This document shows positions 17,963 through 25,750 of a stretch of 64,000 nucleotides of DNA, one piece after another; positions within the stretch are counted from its first letter, which is position 1; every line of letters begins with the position of its first letter. Source of the stretch: an uncultured Eubacteriales bacterium (GTDB taxonomy: Bacteria > Bacillota > Clostridia > Saccharofermentanales > Fastidiosipilaceae); NCBI GenBank assembly GCA_902373515.1, contig CABKML010000007.1:1-64000 (forward strand). The letters are read 5' to 3'. The position numbers and the translations under genes are program-made. Under the pieces are notes generated by a model. That model had not been told where the DNA came from. It did no database searches and saw only the letters and a program-made list of their open reading frames with translations.

Positions 17963-19299
17963 AAGAGCTTGATAAAATATTAGGCCCTGTTGCTAATTCC
18001 TTGTCCAAAAACAAAGTTTTGAGTGCTATCCGTGACGGATTTATGGTTTCCGTACCGGTAGTTATTGTCGGTTCCTTGTTTTTGTTGATTTCCAATTTCC
18101 CTATTAGTGGATATGAAGAGTTTATGGCGAGAATTTTCGGACCGACATGGTCGGAATTTCTCGGACGTGTAACAGCTGTAGCTTTTGACTGCGTTTCGTT
18201 GATATCAACTTTAGCTATCGGTTATTGTTATGCTGCCGAACTCAAATTGACGAATAAAATAGCCGCCGCTCTGGTCGCTTTGGTTTCGTTTTTGATTGTT
18301 ACGCCGCAAACTCATCTGACCCATGTAAATGAAGCCGGTAAGGCTTTCAGAGGATTTTCCTTCGGCAACTTCGGTACTGCCGGTATTTTCCTCTCCATGA
18401 TTATCGCTATTATTTCAGTCGGTATATTTTCTTGGGCTTATAAGCGCAAATTGGTTATTAAGTTGCCTGACGGTGTACCGCCGGCAGTTATGGACTCTTT
18501 TGCCGCTTTAATTCCTGCCGCTATCGTGATGATCATTTTCTTCTTTGTCGGTATAATTTTCAACGCGACATCTTACGGTTATGCTCATAGCTTCATTTAT
18601 GAAGTTTTGCAGGCGCCTTTGGTCGGCTTGGGCAAGAATAAATTGTTTGAAGTTATTTATCAGTTCCTGTCAACGTTGTTCTGGTTCTTCGGTATTAACG
18701 GTCCGGCCGTTACCAACACCATTTTTGCGCCGATTCACAAGGCTTTAACCTTGGAAAATTACGAAGCTGCCAAAGCAGGTTTGGCTATGACCAATATGTT
18801 TACAGCCGGTTTCTCCGATTTCTTCTGTAACTTCGGCGGCGGCGGTTCTACTCTGGGCTTAGTTATAATGATGGCGTTTATCGGCAAATCCAACAGAATC
18901 AAGATGCTCGGCCGCTTATCTTTGCCGGCCGGTATTTTCGGTATCAACGAACCGATTATTTTCGGCTTGCCGATTGTGTTGAACCCGATTATGTTGGTAC
19001 CTTTCATCTTGACTCCGGTTGTCAATACCGTCTTGGCTATTATCGCAACCACCATCGGATTTGTTCCTATTACTTCCGGTGTGCAGCTGCCTTGGACCAT
19101 GCCGATATTCTTCTCCGGTTATTTGATCAGCGGCTCCTTTACGGCTGTCATTTTGCAGGCAGTGCTGTTGATTGTGGATATGCTTCTGTATTTCCCGTTC
19201 TTAAAGTTACTCGATAATAAATATTTGGAAGAAGAAAAGGCCAATGCTGATAAAAAGGATGAGTTGGATGATTTGTCCTTTGACGATTTGACCGTATAA
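17956..19299 (+). CDS. PTS system lactose/cellobiose-family IIC permease
   Basis: Membrane channel of the PTS, EIIC of the ChbC/LacE/CelB type, 447 aa with about ten hydrophobic helices. Family features: AIRDGFMVSVPVVIVGSLF near residue 25, WFFGINGPAVTN near residue 233, a glycine-rich loop FGGGGSTLGL near 294 and the substrate-site signature GINEPIIFGLPIVLNP near 330. An acidic, lysine-rich tail follows the last helix. Substrate cannot be read directly; from the operon I infer a GlcNAc-containing glycoconjugate such as GlcNAc-Asn, with chitobiose or a beta-glucoside as alternatives. Confidence 0.92.
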   Translation: MLKELDKILGPVANSLSKNKVLSAIRDGFMVSVPVVIVGSLFLLISNFPISGYEEFMARIFGPTWSEFLGRVTAVAFDCVSLISTLAIGYCYAAELKLTNKIAAALVALVSFLIVTPQTHLTHVNEAGKAFRGFSFGNFGTAGIFLSMIIAIISVGIFSWAYKRKLVIKLPDGVPPAVMDSFAALIPAAIVMIIFFFVGIIFNATSYGYAHSFIYEVLQAPLVGLGKNKLFEVIYQFLSTLFWFFGINGPAVTNTIFAPIHKALTLENYEAAKAGLAMTNMFTAGFSDFFCNFGGGGSTLGLVIMMAFIGKSNRIKMLGRLSLPAGIFGINEPIIFGLPIVLNPIMLVPFILTPVVNTVLAIIATTIGFVPITSGVQLPWTMPIFFSGYLISGSFTAVILQAVLLIVDMLLYFPFLKLLDNKYLEEEKANADKKDELDDLSFDDLTV

Positions 19300-19311
19300 T
19301 GAAGGCGAAAA

Positions 19312-19836
19312 ATGAGAATAGTTTTAATTTTTGATCAGGGTTTGGCCGGTGCCGGCGGAAAAAGTAATCCCAACATCGGTTTGACCCTGGCTAAAGGCGG
19401 AATCGGTTCGGCGTTAATGCTTGAACCGCATTTCCGGAAAATCGGAGCGGATGTGCTGGCGACGCTTTATTGCGGCAATCAGTATTATGATGAAAATGAG
19501 CAGGAAGTTGTGCAGAAACTGACGGCGATGGTTATGAAAATTAAGCCTGATGCTGTAGTTTGCGGACCTTGCTTTAATTTTCTGGATTTTGCCAAAATGG
19601 CGGCGGAAGTTACCCTTTCCATAAAGACACGGACCGATATTCCGGTAGTCACGATGATGGCGGCCGAAAATACGGCGACAATTGATGCTTATAAAGACAA
19701 AATCAGCATCATCAGGATGCCGAAAAAAGGTGGCGTGGGTTTAAGTGAAAGTTTGGACAATTTAGCTGAGTGGTTGCGGATTAAATTAAATGATCCGGTA
19801 CACCTGGCTGATTTGGAAAAACAAATTTGTTATTAA
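19312..19836 (+). CDS. GrdB-related protein (glycine/betaine reductase component B-like), short form
   Basis: A 174-aa protein resembling the N-terminal half of GrdB-type reductase subunits (LIFDQGLAGAGGKSNPNIGL, TLYCGNQYYDEN, VVTMMAAEN). Real GrdB is about 430 aa and carries a Sec/Cys-x-x-Cys redox site; here there is no in-frame UGA and the second half is absent. The GPAFN-type segment of the family reads CGPCFN, putting a CxxC pair at residues 84-87. Such short homologues are of unknown function. It closes the PTS operon, 12 bases after IIC, and a terminator follows. I infer a role in metabolism of the imported compound; glycine reduction itself is unlikely without grdA, grdC or grdD. Confidence 0.65.
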   Translation: MRIVLIFDQGLAGAGGKSNPNIGLTLAKGGIGSALMLEPHFRKIGADVLATLYCGNQYYDENEQEVVQKLTAMVMKIKPDAVVCGPCFNFLDFAKMAAEVTLSIKTRTDIPVVTMMAAENTATIDAYKDKISIIRMPKKGGVGLSESLDNLAEWLRIKLNDPVHLADLEKQICY

Positions 19837-19841
19837 AAGAA

Positions 19842-19868
19842 AAAACTGCCGTTTTCGGCAGTTTTTTT
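19842..19868 (+). terminator. Terminator of the glycosylasparaginase/PTS operon
   Basis: AAAACTGCCG-TTTT-CGGCAGTTTT: ten perfect pairs with a 4-base loop, then seven T (19862-19868). Confidence 0.92.
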
Positions 19869-19898
19869 CAAAATCAGGTTAATAGGTGGAGAAAATTA

Positions 19899-21020
19899 AT
19901 GAGTATAAGTTTAGTGGCTATTCAGCAGGAGCTGAAGCGTTTATATCCTCAAATGCTGGAAGATTATCGGCGCTTGATGATGATTCCCAGTAAAAAAAGT
20001 GCGCCTTTGCCCGCAGCTCCCTTCGGAGCGGCGTGCGCCCAAGTTCTGCAGGCAGCTTCAGATATTTGTAGGCGCGAAGGTCTGATAACCGGTAATGTAG
20101 ATAATTATATGGTCTACGGCCAATACGGCACGGGAGAAGAATATGTCGGCATGTTCGGACATCTTGACGTAGTAGAAGAAGGTGTCGGTTGGGACAGACC
20201 GCCTTATGCTGCTGTAATCGAGAATAACAGAATGTACGGTCGCGGAGCTTTGGATAGCAAAGGCCCGAGTATTGCCGCTCTGTATGCTTTGATTGCTCTG
20301 AAAAACCTGAAGATGCAGCCGTTACGTCCGATCAGAATGATATTCGGTGCGAATGAAGAAAGCGGTATGGCAGATATGGATTATTATTTGCAGCACTGCA
20401 AGGCGCCGGTTATGGGCTTTGTACCCGATAATAAATTTCCGGCAATTTACGGTGAAAGAGGCCGGGCTGTTATTCAAATCAGCGGTCCTGTCAAAGAATT
20501 TAATGATTTTTTCAATAATTATCTTTTACGCTTGGACGGCAGCGGTAAAACTCTCGGTATTGCCTGTTCCGATGAGCATTTCGGCAATTTAATCGTACGC
20601 GGGGTGAAACTCGTGGAAGCTAATGGCAAAACCGCAGTTAATTTCAGCTTGTCGACACCCGTTTGTGATATTAAGTCTATTTTATCTAAATTAAAATCGA
20701 CAGCGGGAAATTTGACAGTTGAACTTTTAAGCTTTACTGAATGGGCCTTAAAAAATCCGAATTCCAGTAATGTGCAAGCTCTACAAGCTGCTTATACGGA
20801 AGTTATGCACGATTCTGCAACTATTACGACGACAACCGGCATGACTTACGCGCACAAATGTCAAAGCGTAATTCCTTTCGGACCGTCATTTCCGGGACAA
20901 AACGGCATTGCGCATTTACCGAATGAATGGTTTGACTTGGACGATTTGATGAAGTGTTCCGAGATATATGCCTACGGTTTGGCAAAATTGAATGAAGTTA
21001 CAGAAATTATACCTTCATAA
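19899..21020 (+). CDS. M20-family metallopeptidase (PepV/Sapep-like dipeptidase), short form
   Basis: Zinc or manganese dipeptidase of the M20 family. Two-metal ligands are visible: His and Asp in GHLDVVEEG (residues 91-99), the bridging Asp in GRGALDSKGP, the catalytic Glu pair in GANEESG, Asp in FVPDNKFP and a late His in TGMTYAHKC. I start at ATG 19899 (373 aa) because AGGTGGAG lies 8 bases ahead; the open frame upstream runs through the terminator. Usual PepV/Sapep is about 465 aa, so the lid domain is reduced by about 90 residues. No promoter is obvious after the terminator, so read-through is possible. Confidence 0.87.
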   Translation: MSISLVAIQQELKRLYPQMLEDYRRLMMIPSKKSAPLPAAPFGAACAQVLQAASDICRREGLITGNVDNYMVYGQYGTGEEYVGMFGHLDVVEEGVGWDRPPYAAVIENNRMYGRGALDSKGPSIAALYALIALKNLKMQPLRPIRMIFGANEESGMADMDYYLQHCKAPVMGFVPDNKFPAIYGERGRAVIQISGPVKEFNDFFNNYLLRLDGSGKTLGIACSDEHFGNLIVRGVKLVEANGKTAVNFSLSTPVCDIKSILSKLKSTAGNLTVELLSFTEWALKNPNSSNVQALQAAYTEVMHDSATITTTTGMTYAHKCQSVIPFGPSFPGQNGIAHLPNEWFDLDDLMKCSEIYAYGLAKLNEVTEIIPS

Positions 21021-21043
21021 TAGATAACAGGAGGACTTCTTAT

Positions 21044-21793
21044 ATGGCAATCAAAACGGAAATATGCATAGATAGTTATGCAGGAGCGAAAATAGCGGCA
21101 GATTTGGGCTATACAAGTGTGGAAATTAATTCCGCTTTGGACTTGGGCGGTTTGACACCGTCTCTAGGTTTGGTACGCGAGATATGTAATAACCTTAAGA
21201 TAGAAAAAAATTGTATGTTACGCCCGCGCGGCGGCGGATTTTGTTATACCGCTTCCGAATATGAAACGATGCTGGCTGATTTGGATATTTTGTGCAAAGA
21301 AAAGATTGACGGTATTGTCTTCGGCTTTTTAACTGCCGATTATCATGTCGATATTGCCCGTACGGCGGAGATGATTACCAGAATTCATCAAGCCGGGCTG
21401 AAAGCAATTTTTCATCGAGCCTTCGACAATACAATTGATCCGAAACAGGCTATAGAGACTTTGATTCAATTACGGGCGGACCGTTTATTAACAAGCGGTC
21501 AGGCGGGTACGGCTATAGAAGGTGCGGACTTATTAGCGAAATTGCAGGCCGAATACGGACAGGAAATTGAGTTGGTAGCCGGCGCCGGTGTTAAAGCGAA
21601 AAATGCCTTGCAATTATTACAGAAAACGAAGGTTAATTATATTCACTCCTCCTGCCGCGTGCAAGCTACGGATGTAACGAGTAAATTGAATGTCTCTTAT
21701 GCCATATATAATGATTATCCGACAAATTACTTATGCACCGATTATACTTCAGCGGAAGCTTTACGGGCTGTAGTTGCCGATTATCAAAGTTGA
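21044..21793 (+). CDS. cutC: CutC-family TIM-barrel protein
   Basis: CutC homologue, 249 aa with typical segments: EICIDSYAGAKIAADLGY at the start, LRPRGGGFCYT near residue 56, DGIVFGFLTADYHVD, FHRAFDN near residue 122 and LVAGAGVKAKN. CutC was first tied to copper tolerance, but that role is disputed and its fold is an enzyme-like TIM barrel. Here it follows the M20 peptidase by 23 bases, between two PTS operons, with no metal-transport gene nearby, so the setting favours a role in sugar or glycoconjugate metabolism. This is inference from position only. Confidence 0.88.
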   Translation: MAIKTEICIDSYAGAKIAADLGYTSVEINSALDLGGLTPSLGLVREICNNLKIEKNCMLRPRGGGFCYTASEYETMLADLDILCKEKIDGIVFGFLTADYHVDIARTAEMITRIHQAGLKAIFHRAFDNTIDPKQAIETLIQLRADRLLTSGQAGTAIEGADLLAKLQAEYGQEIELVAGAGVKAKNALQLLQKTKVNYIHSSCRVQATDVTSKLNVSYAIYNDYPTNYLCTDYTSAEALRAVVADYQS

Positions 21794-21833
21794 AACGGCG
21801 CTGTAAATAGGGAGCGAAAATAAAAAATTTTGG

Positions 21834-21863
21834 GCGGATTGTTGGATAAATCCGCTTTTTTTT
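21834..21863 (+). terminator. Terminator after cutC
   Basis: GCGGATT (21834-21840) pairs with AATCCGC (21849-21855) around an 8-base loop, followed by eight T. Confidence 0.88.
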
Positions 21864-21904
21864 GCCTAAAATAACCAAAAATTAGGGCGGATGAACAATT
21901 AAAG

Positions 21905-21933
21905 TTGACAACATATGAGCCTTAGTGTATAAA
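21905..21933 (+). promoter_or_regulatory. Promoter of PTS operon 2
   Basis: Perfect TTGACA (21905-21910), a 17-base spacer, TATAAA (21928-21933). It leaves a leader of about 95 bases before the IIC gene. Confidence 0.85.
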
Positions 21934-21949
21934 AAGAATTGTGAGTTGT

Positions 21950-21966
21950 TTGTGCAATGTGTACTA
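21950..21966 (+). promoter_or_regulatory. TTGTGCA-type inverted repeat in PTS operon 2 leader
   Basis: TTGTGCA-ATG-TGTACTA: left half perfect, spacer 3, right half 5 of 7. It lies about ten bases past the expected transcript start, where a bound repressor would block transcription. Confidence 0.4.
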
Positions 21967-22034
21967 AAACTTAAGAGAATAACGGTTTGAGTATAGTGAA
22001 TTGTACAAATAAAATACATTTGAGGAGAAAAATT

Positions 22035-23327
22035 ATGAATCTCAAGAGTATGTTGGAAGAGAAATTGACACCGATTGCTTATAAACTTGCAACCAACAAA
22101 GTTTTAATCGCAATCCGTAACGGTTTAGCCTTAAGTATGCCTTTGGTTATGGCCGGTTCTTTGTTGATGATTATTGCCAGTTTCCCGGTGCAACAATGGA
22201 AAGATTGGTTGAAGTTAACCGGTATAGCAACTTATTTGTGGAAAGGCGTCGACAGCAGCTTCGGTTTAGTCAGCTTGGTTGCCGCTTTCGGTATTGCCTA
22301 TGACTTTGCTAAACAACATGATGTTGACGGTATTTCCGCCGGTATCATTTCTATTGGTTCTTTTATCACCTTAACACCGTTTGTGCAGGATAAGGAACAG
22401 GGTATGGCCGGTGTACCTACCAAATTCCTGGGCGCCAGCGGCTTGTTTGTTGCTATTATCATTGCTTTATTGAGTACTTTGATTTTTATCTGGTTTATAA
22501 AACGTAATATTCAAATAACTTTACCGGATACCGTACCGCCGGCTGTCGCTCGCAGCTTTTCCGGCATTATCCCCGGTATCGTGATAATTTCGGCCTGGTT
22601 GGTTCTGTTTGCAGGACTGGAAGCTGCCGGTTTACCGAATTTGCATCTTTTGGTACAGGAAGTTTTAGGTAAACCTGTCAGCCTGTTTACCAACAATTTG
22701 CTGGGCACATGCGTAGTTGCCGGCTTGAACGGTTTGTTCTGGTTCGTCGGTGTTCACGGTGCTGATACTGTTCATACTTTCTTCGGCCCGACCTGGACGG
22801 CTAATATTCAAGCTAATATGGATGCTTTCATGGCCGGTAAACCCTTACCTTACATTGTTACCAACCCGTTTATGATGAACTTCGTTTATTTGGGCGGCGG
22901 CGGCGCAACTTTAGGTTTGGTTATCGTTTTGGCCGTTTTGGCTCGGCGTAAAGGAGCCAGCAAGCAGGCGAGAGCCTTAGTTCCCATTACTTTCGCTCCC
23001 GGTATTTTCAATATCAATGAGCCGACAATTTTCGGTGTACCGATTGTTTTGAATTTTAAATTGTTGATTCCGTTTGTTGTTACACCTATTGTTAATGCTA
23101 TAATTACTTATACAACGATGAGTATCGGTCTGGTACCTTTGACAATGGCGATGGCTACTTGGACCATGCCACCTGTTTTGAGCGGCTTTTTCGTAACCGG
23201 CAGCATTCGCGGTTCGATTTTACAAGTCGTCCTGATCATTATTGATGTGTTGATTTATATGCCATTTGTTCTTAATTTGGAGCAGGGCTATAAGAAAATG
23301 GAAATGGAAAACGGGGAAGTTAAATGA
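22035..23327 (+). CDS. PTS system lactose/cellobiose-family IIC permease (second)
   Basis: EIIC channel of the ChbC/CelB type, 430 aa, paralogous to the one at 17956. It shows the same landmarks: AIRNGLALSMPLVMAGSLL, WFVGVHGADTVHTFFGP, YLGGGGATLGLVIVL and the substrate signature NINEPTIFGVPIVLN. The start is ATG 22035 behind GAGGAG; a TTG upstream in frame has no ribosome site. Its stop overlaps the IIB start (ATGA). It has no own IIA. Its substrate is unknown; a beta-glucoside or chitobiose-like sugar is likely from the family. Confidence 0.92.
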   Translation: MNLKSMLEEKLTPIAYKLATNKVLIAIRNGLALSMPLVMAGSLLMIIASFPVQQWKDWLKLTGIATYLWKGVDSSFGLVSLVAAFGIAYDFAKQHDVDGISAGIISIGSFITLTPFVQDKEQGMAGVPTKFLGASGLFVAIIIALLSTLIFIWFIKRNIQITLPDTVPPAVARSFSGIIPGIVIISAWLVLFAGLEAAGLPNLHLLVQEVLGKPVSLFTNNLLGTCVVAGLNGLFWFVGVHGADTVHTFFGPTWTANIQANMDAFMAGKPLPYIVTNPFMMNFVYLGGGGATLGLVIVLAVLARRKGASKQARALVPITFAPGIFNINEPTIFGVPIVLNFKLLIPFVVTPIVNAIITYTTMSIGLVPLTMAMATWTMPPVLSGFFVTGSIRGSILQVVLIIIDVLIYMPFVLNLEQGYKKMEMENGEVK

Positions 23328-23638
23328 AAAAGATAATGTTGGTTTGCTCCGGCGGTATGAGTTCCAGTTTGTTGGTTACCAAAATGGAGAAAGCTGCCGC
23401 AGCTGCAGGAGAAAAAGTTGAAATTTTTGCAGTTGGCGAAACTAAAGCCTTGGATTTACTCAAGGACAGTACAGATATTAATGTTGTACTTATCGGTCCG
23501 CAAATTCGTTTTGTTGAACCGGAATTTAAGAAAGTGATAGCCGATCGCCCGATAAAATTACAAGTTATCAATATGATGGACTACGGTATGATGAACGGGG
23601 AAAAGGTTTTTCAGGCGGCTATGAATTTGCTGAAGTAG
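23324..23638 (+). CDS. PTS system lactose/cellobiose-family IIB component (second)
   Basis: Phosphotransfer protein of 104 aa. It begins KKIMLVCSGGMSSSLLVTKM with the active cysteine at residue 8, and continues with VVLIGPQIRFVEPEFKK and a C-terminal YGMMNGEKVFQ shared with the first IIB (YGQMNGERVLK). It must receive phosphate from a IIA encoded elsewhere, plausibly the one at 16762. Confidence 0.93.
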   Translation: MKKIMLVCSGGMSSSLLVTKMEKAAAAAGEKVEIFAVGETKALDLLKDSTDINVVLIGPQIRFVEPEFKKVIADRPIKLQVINMMDYGMMNGEKVFQAAMNLLK

Positions 23639-23662
23639 CTGCAAGTACAATTTGATTTCGGA

Positions 23663-23700
23663 AACAGCGCTATAACGTCTGTCGGCGGTAGCGCTGTTTT
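23663..23700 (+). terminator. Terminator of PTS operon 2
   Basis: AACAGCGCTA (23663-23672) pairs perfectly with TAGCGCTGTT (23689-23698), followed by TTTTGTT. The rplI -10 begins right at its end. Confidence 0.85.
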
Positions 23701-23708
23701 GTTATAAT
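23700..23708 (+). promoter_or_regulatory. rplI-dnaB promoter, extended -10
   Basis: TGTTATAAT at 23700-23708, directly behind the preceding terminator; the -35 region falls in the hairpin and is not consensus. Confidence 0.65.
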
Positions 23709-23741
23709 AAGATGAGATTAAGCAAATGAGGGAGATAAAGT

Positions 23742-24185
23742 ATGAAGGTAATTTTACTGGCTGATGTGAAAAATGTCGGCAAAAAAGATACAATTCTTGA
23801 TGTCAGCGAAGGTTACGCCAATAATTTTCTTTTGAAAAAGAAGTTGGCAGTTTTGGCGGATAATAAGAACTTAAATTTATTACAACAAAAAAAGGGTTCG
23901 GAAGATGCTAAAGCAGCCAGAGAGAAACAGGCTGCATCGGAATTGGCGGCTACAATTAACGGAAAAACTTTCATTTTAAAAATGAAGGCCGGTGAAGGCG
24001 GTAAGCTTTACGGAGCTTTAACCGCTAATGATGTTGCTGAAGTTTTGGAAAATTCCGGCTATAAAGTTGATCGTCGGGCTATAAGCTTGAACGGAAATAT
24101 TAAAAACATCGGTAGAGTCACTTGCCATTTGAAACTTTATCGCGGTGTAACTGCTGAAATTAATGTGAATGTTGAAGCTCTTTGA
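23742..24185 (+). CDS. rplI: 50S ribosomal protein bL9
   Basis: Large-subunit protein that binds 23S rRNA at the L1 stalk base. At 147 aa it has the N-terminal KVILLADVKNVGKKDTIL and VSEGYANNFLLKKKLA, a central helix and a C-terminal domain (GEGGKLYGALTANDV). The ribosome site GAGGGAG is close upstream. It is followed by dnaB, the normal Bacillota order. Confidence 0.96.
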   Translation: MKVILLADVKNVGKKDTILDVSEGYANNFLLKKKLAVLADNKNLNLLQQKKGSEDAKAAREKQAASELAATINGKTFILKMKAGEGGKLYGALTANDVAEVLENSGYKVDRRAISLNGNIKNIGRVTCHLKLYRGVTAEINVNVEAL

Positions 24186-24199
24186 GGGAGATTGACCGC

Positions 24200-25714
24200 A
24201 TGACGGAAGCTGACTTTATAAACGAGACGGATAATATCGGAGATACGCCCAAAGTACCGTACAATTTGGAGGCTGAGAAAGCTGTTTTGGGCTGTATGTT
24301 GGCCGGTAAGAATTATTTGGCAACATTGCTGCCTTTATTAAACGAGGGCGATTTTTATGCAGCCAGACATCAAATTATTTTTAAGGCGATTTGTCGACTG
24401 GTAAATGAACGTAAAGCTGTAGATGCTTTAACTTTAGCCGATAAATTGGAAGCTTCCGGTCAGCTGGAGGAAATCGGAACGATGGCCTATATCGACGAAT
24501 TGGCTAACGCTCCCAGAATTTTGGAAAATGCGCAGCAATACGCCAAATTGGTACACAGTAAAGCCGAATTGCGGCAGTTGCAGCAGGCTTTGCAGGAAGT
24601 AACGGCACTTTTGCAGAAGAGTGACAGTGCGGAAGAGGTGATGGACAGCCTTGTATCCAAGCTGCTGCAGATCCGCAAGTTATCCAAAGATAGCGGTTTA
24701 CAGGCGATTTGGCCGATTATGGATGAAACTTTGGCCTATTTACAAGAAATTGATAAATCGGGCAGTCGCTTTCGCGGCTTGAAAACTTATTATCCTTCGC
24801 TGGACTTGGCTTACGGCGGCTTGAAACCCGGTTCTTTGAACATTTTAGCTGCTCGACCGGCGATGGGTAAATCGGCTTTAGCTGTAAATATAGCCTGTAA
24901 TGTCGCCTGCCTGGCCAAATTACCGGTAATAATTTTCAGCTTGGAGATGAGCAAACAGGAAATTTCCATCCGCCTTATGTCGGGAATCAATTTTATCAAT
25001 GCTTCCGATTTCAATAAGCCGCCTTTTCCGCAGGAATTTTGGTCCAAAGTATCAGAAGCTGCCATTAAATTTTATGATGCACCGATTTATATTGACGATC
25101 GCCCCGGCATAACCCCTTTTGAAATTTTGAGCAAGGCCAGACAATTAAAATTGGAAAAAGGTTTAGGTTTAATTGTTGTCGACTATCTTCAGTTGATGCA
25201 GTCGGATAATCGCAGTGATTCGAGACAACAGGACGTTTCCGATCTTTCACGTAATCTCAAACTTTTAGCCAAAGAACTGGAAGTGCCGGTAATTGCCCTC
25301 TCGCAGCTTTCACGTGCTTGTGAAGCCCGGCAGAATCGCCGGCCGATATTATCGGATTTGCGGGAGTCAGGTTCAATTGAACAGGATGCCGATACGGTAA
25401 CTTTTATTTATCGTGATTCTTATTACAAAGAAAAAGAAGAAGGCATTACGGAAAATTCTGCTGTTAGTGAGGCGGAGATTATTATTGCCAAAAACAGGCA
25501 CGGAAAAACAACAACTGTTAAGTTGAACTGGATGCCGGATTATACATTGTTTACCGAGAACAGCAATTTGGAGGCGCCGCCTGAAGCCCATAATCAGGAT
25601 TTTGACGAATTTACACCCGATAAATTGAGCCCGAACTTTTTGCCGCCTGTAAGCTCCGAAACTGCGGACACTTCGTCTACAGCCGAAGAAGTCGTACCGG
25701 ATTTACCTTTTTGA
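24200..25714 (+). CDS. dnaB: Replicative DNA helicase DnaB
   Basis: Hexameric helicase that unwinds the replication fork. It has an N-terminal DnaB_N domain (PYNLEAEKAVLGCMLAGKN), a linker helix and the RecA-type ATPase with Walker A ARPAMGKSA near residue 220, Walker B LIVVDYLQLM and the arginine-finger motif DLRESGSIEQDADTV. An acidic, serine/threonine-rich tail of about 45 residues follows. I chose ATG 24200 (504 aa) behind GAGGGAG; the TTG six codons upstream overlaps the rplI stop. No intein is present. Confidence 0.95.
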   Translation: MTEADFINETDNIGDTPKVPYNLEAEKAVLGCMLAGKNYLATLLPLLNEGDFYAARHQIIFKAICRLVNERKAVDALTLADKLEASGQLEEIGTMAYIDELANAPRILENAQQYAKLVHSKAELRQLQQALQEVTALLQKSDSAEEVMDSLVSKLLQIRKLSKDSGLQAIWPIMDETLAYLQEIDKSGSRFRGLKTYYPSLDLAYGGLKPGSLNILAARPAMGKSALAVNIACNVACLAKLPVIIFSLEMSKQEISIRLMSGINFINASDFNKPPFPQEFWSKVSEAAIKFYDAPIYIDDRPGITPFEILSKARQLKLEKGLGLIVVDYLQLMQSDNRSDSRQQDVSDLSRNLKLLAKELEVPVIALSQLSRACEARQNRRPILSDLRESGSIEQDADTVTFIYRDSYYKEKEEGITENSAVSEAEIIIAKNRHGKTTTVKLNWMPDYTLFTENSNLEAPPEAHNQDFDEFTPDKLSPNFLPPVSSETADTSSTAEEVVPDLPF

Positions 25715-25750
25715 CGTTGCTCAGGCAACAAGTGGAGGCTGGGCATTAAT

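Noticed and set aside
19312..19836. Possible selenoprotein (GrdB family has an in-frame UGA)
   Set aside because: The frame ends at TAA, the C-terminal half with the Sec site is not present downstream, and a terminator follows directly.
24182..24199. Upstream TTG start for dnaB
   Set aside because: Overlaps the rplI stop and the ribosome site GAGGGAG that serves ATG 24200.
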